DNA of 64,000 nt, taken from positions 310,001-374,000 of the forward strand of contig NZ_RCNS01000002.1 in the NCBI RefSeq assembly GCF_009725995.1, read 5' to 3'. This stretch comes from Zobellia laminariae (lineage in GTDB: Bacteria; Bacteroidota; Bacteroidia; Flavobacteriales; Flavobacteriaceae). Below the pieces are notes generated by a model. The model was given only the letters and a program-made list of their open reading frames with translations. It did no database searches and had not been told where the DNA came from. Below, one piece after another: positions 26,655 through 35,755 of this stretch. Position 1 is the stretch's first letter. Each line of letters opens with the position of its first letter. The translations under genes were made by a program, and so were the position numbers.

Positions 26655-28142
26655 TTACCAGATTATAGGTGGGTCGGTAACATACATATTATCTTTTAGA
26701 GGGGTAAACATTTTTGAGTTTGTCATAGTTTCAATGGGTAACTCAACTTTCTGTATACCTTTGGCTGAAGAGCCAGTTATCAATTCTATAGCTTTTGCTA
26801 GATATGGTTCTTTTAAATCACCTAACACGCCCATGTTTGTAATGTCTTCTTGTAATGGTTCATCCGGTAAAAGTCCACTGGTAAAATTTGAAAATCCTTC
26901 TGCATTTTCATTTCTTCCCAATAAAGGTTGAATAGCCCATTTGTTCTTTGAGTTAATTTTACTAGCTCTTTCTGCGCTGTAGATGTAGTTATTACCTCTA
27001 TCATCTACCATAGTGACAGAAAATTCATTTTTTCCACGTGTGGTTTCACCTATTTGAACAATATCCATATAGGGTCTTAGTCCGTTTATAATTAACTCAC
27101 TTGCAGAGGCAGTTCCTGATGTGGTTAAGATGTATACTTTTTTTAAATTTAAAGTATTTATAGCCGTTCCTTTCCTTGTTTTTTCAGCAAAAAAGCGTCT
27201 TAGTTCAGTATCGCTGTCATCTAATACTTTTTGATATTTTTCATTATAAAGGGCTTTAAGGAAGACATCTTTTGAATTAGTGCCGTATATCATACTAGAT
27301 AAAAGAACTGCCGTATTAACAGAGCCTCCAGGGTTGTAACGAAGGTCTAATACCAATTCATTTACACCACTAGACTTAAATCTTCCAAAAACGGTATTGA
27401 GCTGTTCATCGTATTCGTTTGTAAAACCAGTGTATGCTAGATAACCAATTTTACTATCTTGTATTTCTATGATTTCATCCAAAAAAATAGGGTTTTCTCT
27501 AAGATCTACTTCTTTAGTTAATTGAATGTCATTTCCGTCAGGCTCGGCATTTTCTCCAACTATGCTTGCCATATTTAGTGTGTAAGAATCATTATCTCCA
27601 AAAAGGAGAGATATGTAATTTTGATCGGTAAGGGTAGTTCCGTTCACACCGGTAAAAAGGTCTCCACGTTTTATATTTTTGGTTGATGCATTTGAATTAG
27701 GCACAATGTATTGCACGTAGCCATAAAGTTCACTGTTATTTGCTTTCTGTCTTACCAAGCCAAACATAAGTCCGTTGCTTTTAGAAATACCAGCTAAAGA
27801 CTGTGTAAGCTCTACATAATCATCTGAAAAAAAGCTAAACCTATCCTCAGAGAAAAGTAATTTATCATCAAAGAATTTTCCTGGATCTGATTCCGAAGAA
27901 AGAAATTCCGTATAGAGAGCTGAGCCTTCAGGGGTGTTAGGGAATTTTGCGTCAGATAAGTTTTCTACATCAGATTGCCAGAAATACCAAAAGTTCATGG
28001 CTTTCCACATAAAATCTTGTACTTCAACCCCTGCATCTGGGTCAGGGTCTACTGTATCAGGAATGCTAAAATCGTCGTTTTCTGAACAAGAAAATATTAG
28101 AAAAAGTGAAAGAAATAATCCTGTCGTTACGCTTTTTTTCAT
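26655..28142 (-). CDS. S41 family peptidase lipoprotein
   Basis: This 495-residue lipoprotein has the lipobox LIFSC. It then shows the N-terminal region VQDFMWKAMNFWYFWQSDVE typical of Bacteroidota S41 proteins, a PDZ-like domain (GYVQYIVPNSNASTKNIKRG), and the C-terminal-processing-protease catalytic domain. That domain has ELVLDLRYNPGGSVNTAVLL, the nucleophile Ser in TSGTASASELIINGL, and the Lys in TRGKNEFS. It cleaves proteins at the cell surface or in the periplasm; substrates are unknown. It is a tandem paralogue of the next gene and ends at a shared terminator. Confidence 0.92.
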   Translation of the reverse strand: MKKSVTTGLFLSLFLIFSCSENDDFSIPDTVDPDPDAGVEVQDFMWKAMNFWYFWQSDVENLSDAKFPNTPEGSALYTEFLSSESDPGKFFDDKLLFSEDRFSFFSDDYVELTQSLAGISKSNGLMFGLVRQKANNSELYGYVQYIVPNSNASTKNIKRGDLFTGVNGTTLTDQNYISLLFGDNDSYTLNMASIVGENAEPDGNDIQLTKEVDLRENPIFLDEIIEIQDSKIGYLAYTGFTNEYDEQLNTVFGRFKSSGVNELVLDLRYNPGGSVNTAVLLSSMIYGTNSKDVFLKALYNEKYQKVLDDSDTELRRFFAEKTRKGTAINTLNLKKVYILTTSGTASASELIINGLRPYMDIVQIGETTRGKNEFSVTMVDDRGNNYIYSAERASKINSKNKWAIQPLLGRNENAEGFSNFTSGLLPDEPLQEDITNMGVLGDLKEPYLAKAIELITGSSAKGIQKVELPIETMTNSKMFTPLKDNMYVTDPPIIW

Positions 28143-28221
28143 GATTGCTGATATAGTTTAAAGGGGAGTTTTAAGGAACACCGTAATAGAATATCACAAC
28201 GTAAAAAAATCCATCTTATTT

Positions 28222-29724
28222 TCAGTTTTCTGATTTTAACGGTTTTATCAAACCATCCATTAACATTGTGTTAGCTCCAGGCTTGAACATTTTCGAGTTT
28301 GAGATATAAACAACAGGTACAAGAGGTTCAAAACTTCTTTTAGCAGTTTGTCCAGAAATAACGGATAGAGCAAGAGCAAGTAACGGTTCATTAGTATCTC
28401 CTAAGACACCAAGTGTAGCTGCATCTTCTTCCAGTTCGTAGTCTGGTGTTAAACCATCTGTATAATCAGAAAAACCATCTGCATTTTCGTTACGTCCTAA
28501 CAAAGGTTGTAGACCCCATTGGTTATCTGGATTAATTTCATTTTCACGATTTTCACTATAGAAATAATTGTTTTCAGGGTCGTCTACGAATGTATTTGAA
28601 AACTCATTTTTTCCTACCGTGGTTGTACCTACATGAACAACATCTACATAAGGTTCAAGGCCGTTCATTACCAATTCGCTCGCAGAAGCAGTTGCTCCAG
28701 TTGCAATTACAAATACGCGTTTTAAATTTAACGTAGTTAAAGGTGTTTCACTGTCATAGGTTTTATCTGTAAAATTATCTTCTCCATCTCCCGCATCAAA
28801 AGTTGCCATTATTTTATCGTTATAACGTGCTTTAAGAAAAAGTTGATCAGTTTCAGTTCCATAAACAGCACTTGCTATTTGTATGGCTGATGTAACCCGA
28901 CCACCGCCGTTATATCTAAAGTCAAGGACAAGTTCGCTAATGTTTTGAGCTTTTAAATCCGCAAAAATTTGATTTAATTCATCATCATAACTAGCTACAA
29001 AAGAATTGTACATAATATACCCAACCTTGGTTCCATTTTCTTCAATTACTTTTGAGAGTAGAATCGGATTTTCAGCAAGACCTTCCTCTTTTGTTAGAGT
29101 TACCGTTTTGTCATTGGGTGTTATTGTAAAGTCAACAATATCGGCCATACCTAAAGTGTAACTGTCCTTTGAGAACAAGTCAAAGTTATTATCATCTTCT
29201 GTGTTGTAGAAAAGTTGTTCTCCATCTACGGTAGTAAAGATATCTCCTCTATTTACGCCTTTTTTAGCGGCATCAGAGCCAGCTACAATATACTGGACAT
29301 AGCCAAAAACATCATTTCCATCACCAAAATAAGAGAGTCCAAATTCCATTCCATTACTGGTAGATACTCCTTGTTGAGAATTAACAAGGTCTTTATAATC
29401 TTCCCTTAAATAACTAAACCTATCTTTTGAAAATAGTAAGTTTTTAAAAAAAATGTTAGGGTCTGATTCAGAGGCTAAAAAAGCAATATAATTTGGGTCT
29501 GCAATATCAGTATATTTACTATCGGCAAGATTAGGTACATCGGTTTGCCAGAAATAGAAAGAATTCATTACCTGATACATAAAATCCTGTGTGGGATAAT
29601 CATTTGCTGTTTTTAACTCTTCTTCAACAACTTCCTCCTGTACATCAGGAAAAATGTCGTCGTCATTTTTACAACTAATAAATAATAATCCTGTAGCAAG
29701 GAACAATAAGAGGTACTTTTTCAT
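28222..29724 (-). CDS. S41 family peptidase lipoprotein (paralogue)
   Basis: This 500-residue protein is organised like its neighbour. It has the lipobox LLFISC, an N-terminal FMYQVMNSFYFWQTDVPNL, a PDZ-like domain (GYVQYIVAGSDAAKKGVNRG), and the catalytic region LVLDFRYNGGGRVTSAIQIA with the nucleophile Ser in ATASASELVMNG and Lys in TVGKNEFSNTF. The two genes are 79 bases apart on one strand. They share shape and motifs throughout, so they arose by tandem duplication and have since diverged considerably. Both catalytic sites look intact. Confidence 0.92.
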   Translation of the reverse strand: MKKYLLLFLATGLLFISCKNDDDIFPDVQEEVVEEELKTANDYPTQDFMYQVMNSFYFWQTDVPNLADSKYTDIADPNYIAFLASESDPNIFFKNLLFSKDRFSYLREDYKDLVNSQQGVSTSNGMEFGLSYFGDGNDVFGYVQYIVAGSDAAKKGVNRGDIFTTVDGEQLFYNTEDDNNFDLFSKDSYTLGMADIVDFTITPNDKTVTLTKEEGLAENPILLSKVIEENGTKVGYIMYNSFVASYDDELNQIFADLKAQNISELVLDFRYNGGGRVTSAIQIASAVYGTETDQLFLKARYNDKIMATFDAGDGEDNFTDKTYDSETPLTTLNLKRVFVIATGATASASELVMNGLEPYVDVVHVGTTTVGKNEFSNTFVDDPENNYFYSENRENEINPDNQWGLQPLLGRNENADGFSDYTDGLTPDYELEEDAATLGVLGDTNEPLLALALSVISGQTAKRSFEPLVPVVYISNSKMFKPGANTMLMDGLIKPLKSEN

Positions 29725-29961
29725 AGTTTTTTATTATGCGATAAAACTACCAAATCAATTACCGTTCCAAAAGAATGGTGATAATATAACGGGGGAGTCT
29801 AAATTAAAGGTACTAAGTTAGTATACGTAGATAGTTAGTAAAAGGTTGTAGTAATTACTTACATAACTAAAATATAAAAAATATTTGTAACATAATTAAG
29901 AGTAGCTCGTCTTCCTTATGTAGCACCTTTAAAAAGTGTTTATAATAACCAGACCATTAGA

Positions 29962-30471
29962 ATGCAACAGGCAGATTTTATAAAAATTATTGGCCCTTTT
30001 CAAGACAAGTTATATCGTTTGGCAAAACGGTTGTTGGTGTCTAGAGAAGAAGCGGAAGATGCCACCCAAGAGATTCTATTGAAGCTATGGGCTAAGAACA
30101 AGAGTATAGAGCAATATAAAAGTGTTGAAGCTTTTGCAATGACGATGACCAAAAACTTTTGCTTGGACAGATTAAAATCTAAGCAGGCTGGGAATTTAAA
30201 ACTAGTTCATACCAATTATGAAGAAAAAGGGAGCTCGTTACAAAAAAAGATAGAAGCAAAGGATAGTGTCTCATGGGTAGAAAAGATAATGGACAATTTA
30301 CCCGAGCAACAAAAAATGGTATTGCAGTTAAGAGATGTAGAAGAATATGATTATGATGAGATTGCTAAAATGTTAGAAATGCAGCCAACAGCGGTAAGAG
30401 TAGCTTTGTCTAGGGCAAGGAAGACCGTGAGGGAAAAATTAATACAAAAACACAGTTATGGAATTGGATAA
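29962..30471 (+). CDS. ECF-type RNA polymerase sigma factor
   Basis: This 169-residue sigma factor has region 2 (FQDKLYRLAKRLLVSREEAE, then DATQEILLKLW) and region 4 (QLRDVEEYDYDEIAKMLEM, then QPTAVRVALSRARKTVREKL). There is no region 1 or 3. It should direct polymerase to a small regulon, very likely including its own operon. Its stop overlaps the start of the next gene by 14 bases, which is typical of sigma/anti-sigma pairs. It heads a five-gene run with three DUF4252 genes. Confidence 0.93.
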   Translation: MQQADFIKIIGPFQDKLYRLAKRLLVSREEAEDATQEILLKLWAKNKSIEQYKSVEAFAMTMTKNFCLDRLKSKQAGNLKLVHTNYEEKGSSLQKKIEAKDSVSWVEKIMDNLPEQQKMVLQLRDVEEYDYDEIAKMLEMQPTAVRVALSRARKTVREKLIQKHSYGIG

Positions 30472-30907
30472 AATTGAAAAATTGCTTGAAAAGTACTTTG
30501 AAGCAGATACAACAGTTGCGGAAGAAAAGCTGCTCCGAGCGTATTTTTCTAAAAAGGATATACCTGAGAACCTGCAACAATATATTCCTTTGTTCAGTTT
30601 TATGGACGGAGCTAAAAAAGAGGAGTTTTCCAAGGAAGTTGTATTGGAGCCTGAAACAAAAGGTGCTAGTAAAAATTTCTATAAATGGATGTCTATTGCA
30701 GCAGCAGTTATGCTAATGTTCGGAGTGTATTTAGGAAAAAATTATTATGACGAAAAGGAACTAGAGCAGCAACAGGCTCTTTATGCCTACAACGAAACAA
30801 AAAAAGCATTGGACATGCTTAGTCATAATATGGAAAGAGGTACGGAGAAAATAGGATACCTCAATGAGTTTGTTGTAGCAAAACAAAAAATTTATAATAA
30901 GAATTAA
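30458..30907 (+). CDS. Probable membrane anti-sigma-like protein
   Basis: This 149-residue protein has an acidic cytoplasmic N-terminal part (MELDKIEKLLEKYFEADTTV), a single membrane segment at about residues 74-91 (WMSIAAAVMLMFGVYLG), and a short external coiled-coil tail. The size, topology and 14-base overlap with the sigma factor fit an anti-sigma partner. There is no zinc-binding HxxxCxxC motif, so it is not of the ZAS class. The function is inferred from context and topology. Confidence 0.7.
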   Translation: MELDKIEKLLEKYFEADTTVAEEKLLRAYFSKKDIPENLQQYIPLFSFMDGAKKEEFSKEVVLEPETKGASKNFYKWMSIAAAVMLMFGVYLGKNYYDEKELEQQQALYAYNETKKALDMLSHNMERGTEKIGYLNEFVVAKQKIYNKN

Positions 30908-30923
30908 AATTAAAACCCGAAAA

Positions 30924-31469
30924 ATGAAACAGATATTAATTGTACTAATAGTAGCGGTGTTGCCGGTAATGGGCTTTTCACAGTCCCTATTTGATAAATA
31001 TGAAGACCTAGATGAGGTAAGTGCGGTAGTTGTAAACCGTAGCATGTTTAATTTACTGAGTAAAATAGATGTTGAGGTAGATGATCCAGAAGCAAAAGAC
31101 TTTATGGATATAGCTAAGAGTTTAAATAACTTAAAGGTTTTCATTACTGAGGACAAGTCTATTTCTACAGACATGAAATTGTCCGTAGAGAAATATCTTA
31201 AATCTGCCAAGTTAGAAGAGCTTATGCGTGTAAAAGATAAAGATGCTAACGTTAAGTTCTATATCCGTGCTGGTAAAGACGATGACCACGTTAGCGAGCT
31301 TCTAATGTTCGTGACAGGTATAAACAACGTAAATGTAGATGTAAACGGTAGAAAGTTTGAAACTGTACTGTTATCGTTAACAGGAGATATAGACCTGAAC
31401 AAGATAGGTTCTTTAACAAAAAAAATGAACTTGCCAGAAGAGTTGAACGAGGCAGGTAAGAATAGATAG
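30924..31469 (+). CDS. DUF4252 secreted protein (first copy)
   Basis: This 181-residue protein has a signal peptide (QILIVLIVAVLPVMGFSQS) and one DUF4252 domain: DKYEDLDEVSAVVVNRSMFN, LNNLKVFITEDKSIS and ELMRVKDKDANVKFYIRAGK. The role of the family is unknown; its genes commonly follow ECF sigma/anti-sigma genes in this phylum. It lies 16 bases after the anti-sigma gene. It is nearly the same length and strongly similar to the next gene, especially in the C-terminal half ending KMNLPEELNEAG. Confidence 0.88.
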   Translation: MKQILIVLIVAVLPVMGFSQSLFDKYEDLDEVSAVVVNRSMFNLLSKIDVEVDDPEAKDFMDIAKSLNNLKVFITEDKSISTDMKLSVEKYLKSAKLEELMRVKDKDANVKFYIRAGKDDDHVSELLMFVTGINNVNVDVNGRKFETVLLSLTGDIDLNKIGSLTKKMNLPEELNEAGKNR

Positions 31470-31528
31470 TAAATTAATCATCATCAATCAATAATCAAAA
31501 ACAAGCATTAATCTTAAAACGAACAATC

Positions 31529-32074
31529 ATGAAAAAGCTAAGTGTATTTTTAGTACTAGTAGTATTACCATTTTTTGGAATTTCTCAATCTATGTTTGAC
31601 AAATATGATAATATGAAGAATGTAGGTTCTGTTACCGTAAACAAAAGTATGATTAGACTTGCGGGTAACATAGCTGCTTTTGACGAGAGTGACCAAGATT
31701 CTCAAGATTTTGCTTCTATATCCCAAGGCTTGGATGGAATTAAGGTGTTTATTACTGAAGATGCTGGAATATCCGAAGACATGGGCAAAACGGTTAAAAA
31801 GTATCTAAAATCTTCTAACCTAGAAGAGCTGATGAGGGTGAAGGACAAAGATGCTACCGTAAAGTTCTATATTAAAGAAGGAAGAGATGAAGATCATGTT
31901 AGTGAGCTTTTGTTGTTTGTGTCCGATATTAATAGCGATGAGCTAGATATGGGTAATAGAAAATTTGAAAGTGTATTGGTATCTATGACCGGAGATATAG
32001 ATTTGAACAAAATTGGAGCACTTACCAGAAAGATGAATCTTCCTGAAGAGTTAAACGATGTAGGAGGAAGGTAA
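31529..32074 (+). CDS. DUF4252 secreted protein (second copy)
   Basis: This 181-residue protein has a signal peptide (LSVFLVLVVLPFFGISQS) and the same DUF4252 domain as the preceding gene. ELMRVKDKDATVKFYIKEGR, LTGDIDLNKIG-type sequence and KMNLPEELNDVG are nearly identical, indicating a relatively recent tandem duplication. It presumably belongs to the same sigma-controlled transcript. The N-terminal thirds differ more, so the two copies may have specialised. Confidence 0.88.
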   Translation: MKKLSVFLVLVVLPFFGISQSMFDKYDNMKNVGSVTVNKSMIRLAGNIAAFDESDQDSQDFASISQGLDGIKVFITEDAGISEDMGKTVKKYLKSSNLEELMRVKDKDATVKFYIKEGRDEDHVSELLLFVSDINSDELDMGNRKFESVLVSMTGDIDLNKIGALTRKMNLPEELNDVGGR

Positions 32075-32118
32075 AAGAACACCCTCTAAGTCTAATTCAA
32101 TACCTTAAAGACATTTAT

Positions 32119-32655
32119 ATGAAAAGAATAACAATGGTTATAGCTACCCTGCTATTATGTATTGTAAGTGCTTGTAATTCTACACCTAGCTTGCAACAGT
32201 ATTATGTAACAAATTCTGAGAACCCTAATTTTTTGACTCTAGATTTACCGGTAGGCCTGTTAAATATAAGGGAGGCGCAATTGTCTCCAGAACAAAAAGA
32301 GAGTCTTGGCTCATTAAAAAAGCTAAATGTTCTGGCTTTTAAGAAGACTGAAGCAAACCAAGCCGACTTTCTGAAAGAGCAAACTATTATAAAATCTATT
32401 TTAAAGAGTGAAGACTTCACGGAACTCATGAAAATGAATACGGATTTTGGTAGGGCCACAATCAAGTATCTTGGGGACGAAGATGCCATTGATGAGGTGG
32501 TGATTTACGGAGATAATGAAGATAAAGGCTTTTTAGTTGTTCGGGTTTTAGGAAAAAACATGAATCCGGCAAAAATGATTCAGTTTGTTCAAGCTTTAGA
32601 AAAATCAGAGTTTAAAGGAGACGAACTATCTAAGGTTATGGACTTTATGAAGTAG
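32119..32655 (+). CDS. DUF4252-like lipoprotein (third member)
   Basis: This 178-residue protein has the lipobox CIVSAC, so it is lipid-anchored rather than freely secreted. The mature part follows the DUF4252 layout (SLGSLKKLNVLAFKKTE, DFTELMKMNTDFGRATIKYL, FLVVRVLGKNMNPAKMIQFV) but is much more distant from the two preceding copies. It ends the operon, followed by a strong terminator. Confidence 0.82.
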   Translation: MKRITMVIATLLLCIVSACNSTPSLQQYYVTNSENPNFLTLDLPVGLLNIREAQLSPEQKESLGSLKKLNVLAFKKTEANQADFLKEQTIIKSILKSEDFTELMKMNTDFGRATIKYLGDEDAIDEVVIYGDNEDKGFLVVRVLGKNMNPAKMIQFVQALEKSEFKGDELSKVMDFMK

Positions 32656-32679
32656 AAGTAACATCATATTTCGCATTAA

Positions 32680-32714
32680 AAAACAAACCAAATTGACTGG
32701 TTTGTTTTTTTTTT
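32680..32714 (+). terminator. Terminator of the sigma/DUF4252 operon
   Basis: CAAACCA (32684-32690), loop AATTGAC, TGGTTTG (32698-32704), then ten T, with A residues before the stem. Confidence 0.88.
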
Positions 32715-32800
32715 GAATAAAATTTAAAGTTTTTAGTGACCTTTCGATAAATCGGGTGTCTTAAGTATTAAAGCACTAACCCTTAACACGAGAAACGATT

Positions 32801-33616
32801 ATGGAACAAGCAGAAGTATGGATAGATAAAGGTATTGAGTTTGCCGTCAATTACGGACCTAAAGTAATAGGCGCAATCTTAATTTATATTATTGGTTCAT
32901 GGGTTATAAAAAAGATAGTTAAGGTTGTTCAAAAGGGAATGACAAGCCAAGAGTACGATAAGTCTCTACAGAAATTTTTATTGAGCCTAGTAAAATGGGC
33001 CTTGACTATTTTCTTGATAATTACGGTAATTTCTACTTTAGGAGTAGAGACCACAAGTTTTGCAGCTATAATTGCAGCAGCTGGTTTGGCTATTGGTCTT
33101 GCACTACAAGGTTCCTTATCTAATTTTGCAGGTGGTGTTCTGATTATCATCTTCAAGCCTTATAAGATTGGAGATTTGATAGAAGCACAAGGTGCACTTG
33201 GTTCTGTTAAGGAGATAGAAATTTTCACAACTAAGCTTATTACACCTGATAATAAATTGGCTATTATACCCAACGGGGCAATGGCTAACGGAAATATCAT
33301 TAACTATACGGCCGAAGGTAAAATGAGAGTCGATACCACTATAGGAGTTGGTTATGGTGAAGATATAAAAACAGCAAAAGAAGTTTTACTTAATGTTCTT
33401 TTAGCAGATCCAAAAGTATTGAAAGACCCTGCTCCATCTGTAAATGTTTCGGAATTGGCAGATAGTTCGGTAAACTTTGCGGTACGCCCGTTCTGTAAGC
33501 CAGAAGATTACTGGGATGTATATTTTGGAACTTTAGAAAACTGTAAGTTGGCACTTGATAAAGCTGGAATTGAAATTCCTTACCCACATCAAGTTGAGAT
33601 ACAAAAGAAAGGATGA
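32801..33616 (+). CDS. mscS: Small-conductance mechanosensitive channel (MscS family)
   Basis: This 271-residue protein is close to the E. coli MscS length (286). Two N-terminal membrane segments are followed by the pore-lining helix rich in Ala and Gly (AAIIAAAGLAIGLALQGSLS, then NFAGGVLIIIFKPYKIGDLI). A beta domain (KEIEIFTTKLITPDNKLAII, PNGAMANGNIIN) and an alpha-beta domain ending in IPYPHQVEIQKKG come next. It opens under membrane tension to release solutes in hypo-osmotic shock. It is monocistronic, with its own terminator. Confidence 0.94.
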   Translation: MEQAEVWIDKGIEFAVNYGPKVIGAILIYIIGSWVIKKIVKVVQKGMTSQEYDKSLQKFLLSLVKWALTIFLIITVISTLGVETTSFAAIIAAAGLAIGLALQGSLSNFAGGVLIIIFKPYKIGDLIEAQGALGSVKEIEIFTTKLITPDNKLAIIPNGAMANGNIINYTAEGKMRVDTTIGVGYGEDIKTAKEVLLNVLLADPKVLKDPAPSVNVSELADSSVNFAVRPFCKPEDYWDVYFGTLENCKLALDKAGIEIPYPHQVEIQKKG

Positions 33617-33648
33617 TTATTACTTAAACACTAACCATTATCCCCCGA

Positions 33649-33675
33649 AGAAGGCCGCATTTGCGGCCTTTTTTT
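33649..33675 (+). terminator. Terminator of mscS
   Basis: AAGGCCGC (33651-33658), loop ATTT, GCGGCCTT (33663-33670), then T to 33675. purB converges from the other side and ends at 33699, but the left flank has few A, so this mainly serves mscS. Confidence 0.88.
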
Positions 33676-33698
33676 CGTTTAGGATATGTGGGTAATTA

Positions 33699-35042
33699 TT
33701 AAATTCCAGTATAGTTACCTGGTGTAATTACCTTTAGTTCTTGTTTAATTTCATTAGAAACTTCAAGCGTATCAATAAACTCAGCAATAGAGTTCTTATT
33801 TATTTTAGCATTGGTTCTAGTAAGACCTTTTAATGCTTCATAAGGATTAGGGTAGCCTTCTCTTCGTAAGATAGTCTGAATAGCTTCTGCAACTACGGCC
33901 CAATTATTTTCAAGGTCTTGTTCAAACTTTTCTTTGTTCAATAAGAGTTTGTTCAATCCTTTTAAAGTAGACTGAAAGGCAATAATTGTATGGGCAAAAG
34001 GCATACCGGCATTTCTAAGGACTGTACTATCCGTAAGGTCTCTCTGTAGTCTAGATACCGGTAATTTAGCGGATAAGTGTTCAAATAAGGCGTTTGCTAT
34101 ACCCAAGTTACCTTCAGAATTTTCAAAATCTATTGGGTTTACTTTATGTGGCATAGCCGAAGACCCAACTTCACCTTCTTTAATTCTTTGTTTAAAATAA
34201 TCCATGGAAACATAGGTCCAGAAATCACGGTCTAAATCAAGGATAATAGTGTTTATACGCTTAAGGTTATCGAACAAGGCGGCCATATGGTCATAATGTT
34301 CAATTTGCGTAGTAGGGAAGGAGTGATGGAGTCCTAATTTTTCTTGTACAAATTTAGTTCCAAAAGCTTTCCAATCAATTGATGGGTAGGCAACTTTGTG
34401 TGCATTATAATTTCCGGTAGCACCACCAAATTTAGCGGCACTAGGTATATCGTTCAATAGGTTGAATTGTTCTTTTAATCGAACTGCAAAAACCTCTATT
34501 TCTTTACCAAGACGTGTAGGCGATGCCGGTTGTCCGTGTGTTCTGGCTAACATTGGTATATCTGCCCATTCTTTTGCCAACTCCTGAATTTTGTTCAACA
34601 GTGTAGTGTATTCAGGAACATAAACTTCGTTAGTCGCTTCTTTAATAGAAAGAGGAATAGCGGTGTTGTTGATGTCTTGAGAGGTAAGTCCAAAGTGAAT
34701 GAACTCTTTATGAGCGGAAAGCCCCAATTTATCAAAAGCAGCTTTTATAAAATACTCTACTGCTTTTACATCGTGATTTGTGGTTTTCTCTATTTCTTTT
34801 ATTTCCTGGGCATCAACCGTATCAAAATTAATATAGATTTCCCGAAGCGCTCCAAATTTGGAATTGTCAAAATCTGAAAGTTGAGGTAATGGAATCTCAC
34901 AAAGGGCAATAAAATATTCAATTTCTACTCGTACCCTGTATTTGATTAGGGCTTCTTCCGAGAAAAACGGTGCCAATGGTTCAGTTTTACTTCTGTAGCG
35001 CCCATCTATGGGCGAAATAGCGTTCAAAGCGTTTAGCGACAT
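33699..35042 (-). CDS. purB: Adenylosuccinate lyase
   Basis: This 447-residue fumarase-superfamily enzyme splits adenylosuccinate to AMP and SAICAR to AICAR in purine synthesis, releasing fumarate. The family signature GSSAMPHKVNPIDFENSEGN is present near residue 288. ARTHGQPASPTRLGKE and FGLTSQDINNTA supply the other active-site residues. The N-terminus MSLNALNAISPIDGRYRS is typical. A HEAT-like protein gene lies upstream on the same strand, with its stop codon 118 bases from the purB start. Confidence 0.96.
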   Translation of the reverse strand: MSLNALNAISPIDGRYRSKTEPLAPFFSEEALIKYRVRVEIEYFIALCEIPLPQLSDFDNSKFGALREIYINFDTVDAQEIKEIEKTTNHDVKAVEYFIKAAFDKLGLSAHKEFIHFGLTSQDINNTAIPLSIKEATNEVYVPEYTTLLNKIQELAKEWADIPMLARTHGQPASPTRLGKEIEVFAVRLKEQFNLLNDIPSAAKFGGATGNYNAHKVAYPSIDWKAFGTKFVQEKLGLHHSFPTTQIEHYDHMAALFDNLKRINTIILDLDRDFWTYVSMDYFKQRIKEGEVGSSAMPHKVNPIDFENSEGNLGIANALFEHLSAKLPVSRLQRDLTDSTVLRNAGMPFAHTIIAFQSTLKGLNKLLLNKEKFEQDLENNWAVVAEAIQTILRREGYPNPYEALKGLTRTNAKINKNSIAEFIDTLEVSNEIKQELKVITPGNYTGI

Positions 35043-35160
35043 AACGTTGTTTAAGGTTGATTTTGAAAAAAAGCAAAGATACCCTAAGATGGTTAGTATT
35101 AAAAGGTTTTAGAGTTTCTTGTGATAAAAAGATGTCCTTAAAAAGTTAATAACTTGGTTT

Positions 35161-35733
35161 TTATGCCGAATACTTCTTCAGTTTGGCCAAAATATCCCTG
35201 GCTCTTGCTTTATAAGCAGCGCTGCCCTCTGCATAGCTTTGTTCAAGTATAATTTTCAATTCGGGGTGAATCCATTTATATTTATGACCTAACAGCCATA
35301 ATGAAGTCATAGAGTAAGCCTTTGTAGCTACTTTGTGTTCGCCTATTAACCAATCAAAACAGGCCGAAGTAATCTGCTCCAACTGACTCTCGGTCATAAT
35401 TTGTTGTAATTCATTTTTCTGTTTAGAGAAATATGTTTTTGTCAAATATTCACAAATTTTAGCCATGGGTCGTACGGCGGAATCAAAATGAACTCTGCCG
35501 AGATTAGCGGTAAAATAATCTAAATGTGGGTAGATAAAAGGTAGGTTTTCTTTTGCCGTAAATTCCAATACCCAGCAGGCTCTATTAGATATAGGATCGT
35601 CAACATCAAAGGCAATTTGCATTAATGGTTTTACCAGTTGCGGGTTTCGTGTAATCAAATCGGCCATTTCTGCTCGTTTTTCACGAGAATGATTTACGTA
35701 ATCTAGAGCTTTGTAAAGTTCTTCTTTGGTCAT
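35161..35733 (-). CDS. HEAT-like helical repeat protein of unknown function
   Basis: This 190-residue all-helical protein reads like two or three HEAT-type repeats, for example NPQLVKPLMQIAFDVDDPIS then NRACWVLEFTAKENLPFIYP, and TKAYSMTSLWLLGHKYKWIH. There is no catalytic motif and no signal peptide. Flavobacterial homologues are, as far as I recall, often mislabelled adenylosuccinate lyase because they sit beside purB; the sequence has none of the lyase signatures. The gene is 23 bases after the sirtuin gene and before purB on the same strand, so an operon is likely. Confidence 0.72.
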   Translation of the reverse strand: MTKEELYKALDYVNHSREKRAEMADLITRNPQLVKPLMQIAFDVDDPISNRACWVLEFTAKENLPFIYPHLDYFTANLGRVHFDSAVRPMAKICEYLTKTYFSKQKNELQQIMTESQLEQITSACFDWLIGEHKVATKAYSMTSLWLLGHKYKWIHPELKIILEQSYAEGSAAYKARARDILAKLKKYSA

Positions 35734-35755
35734 TAAAGCAGGAAATTGTACTCTT

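Noticed and set aside
35161..35733. Annotation as adenylosuccinate lyase
   Set aside because: It has no lyase signature; the real purB is the neighbour at 33699-35042.
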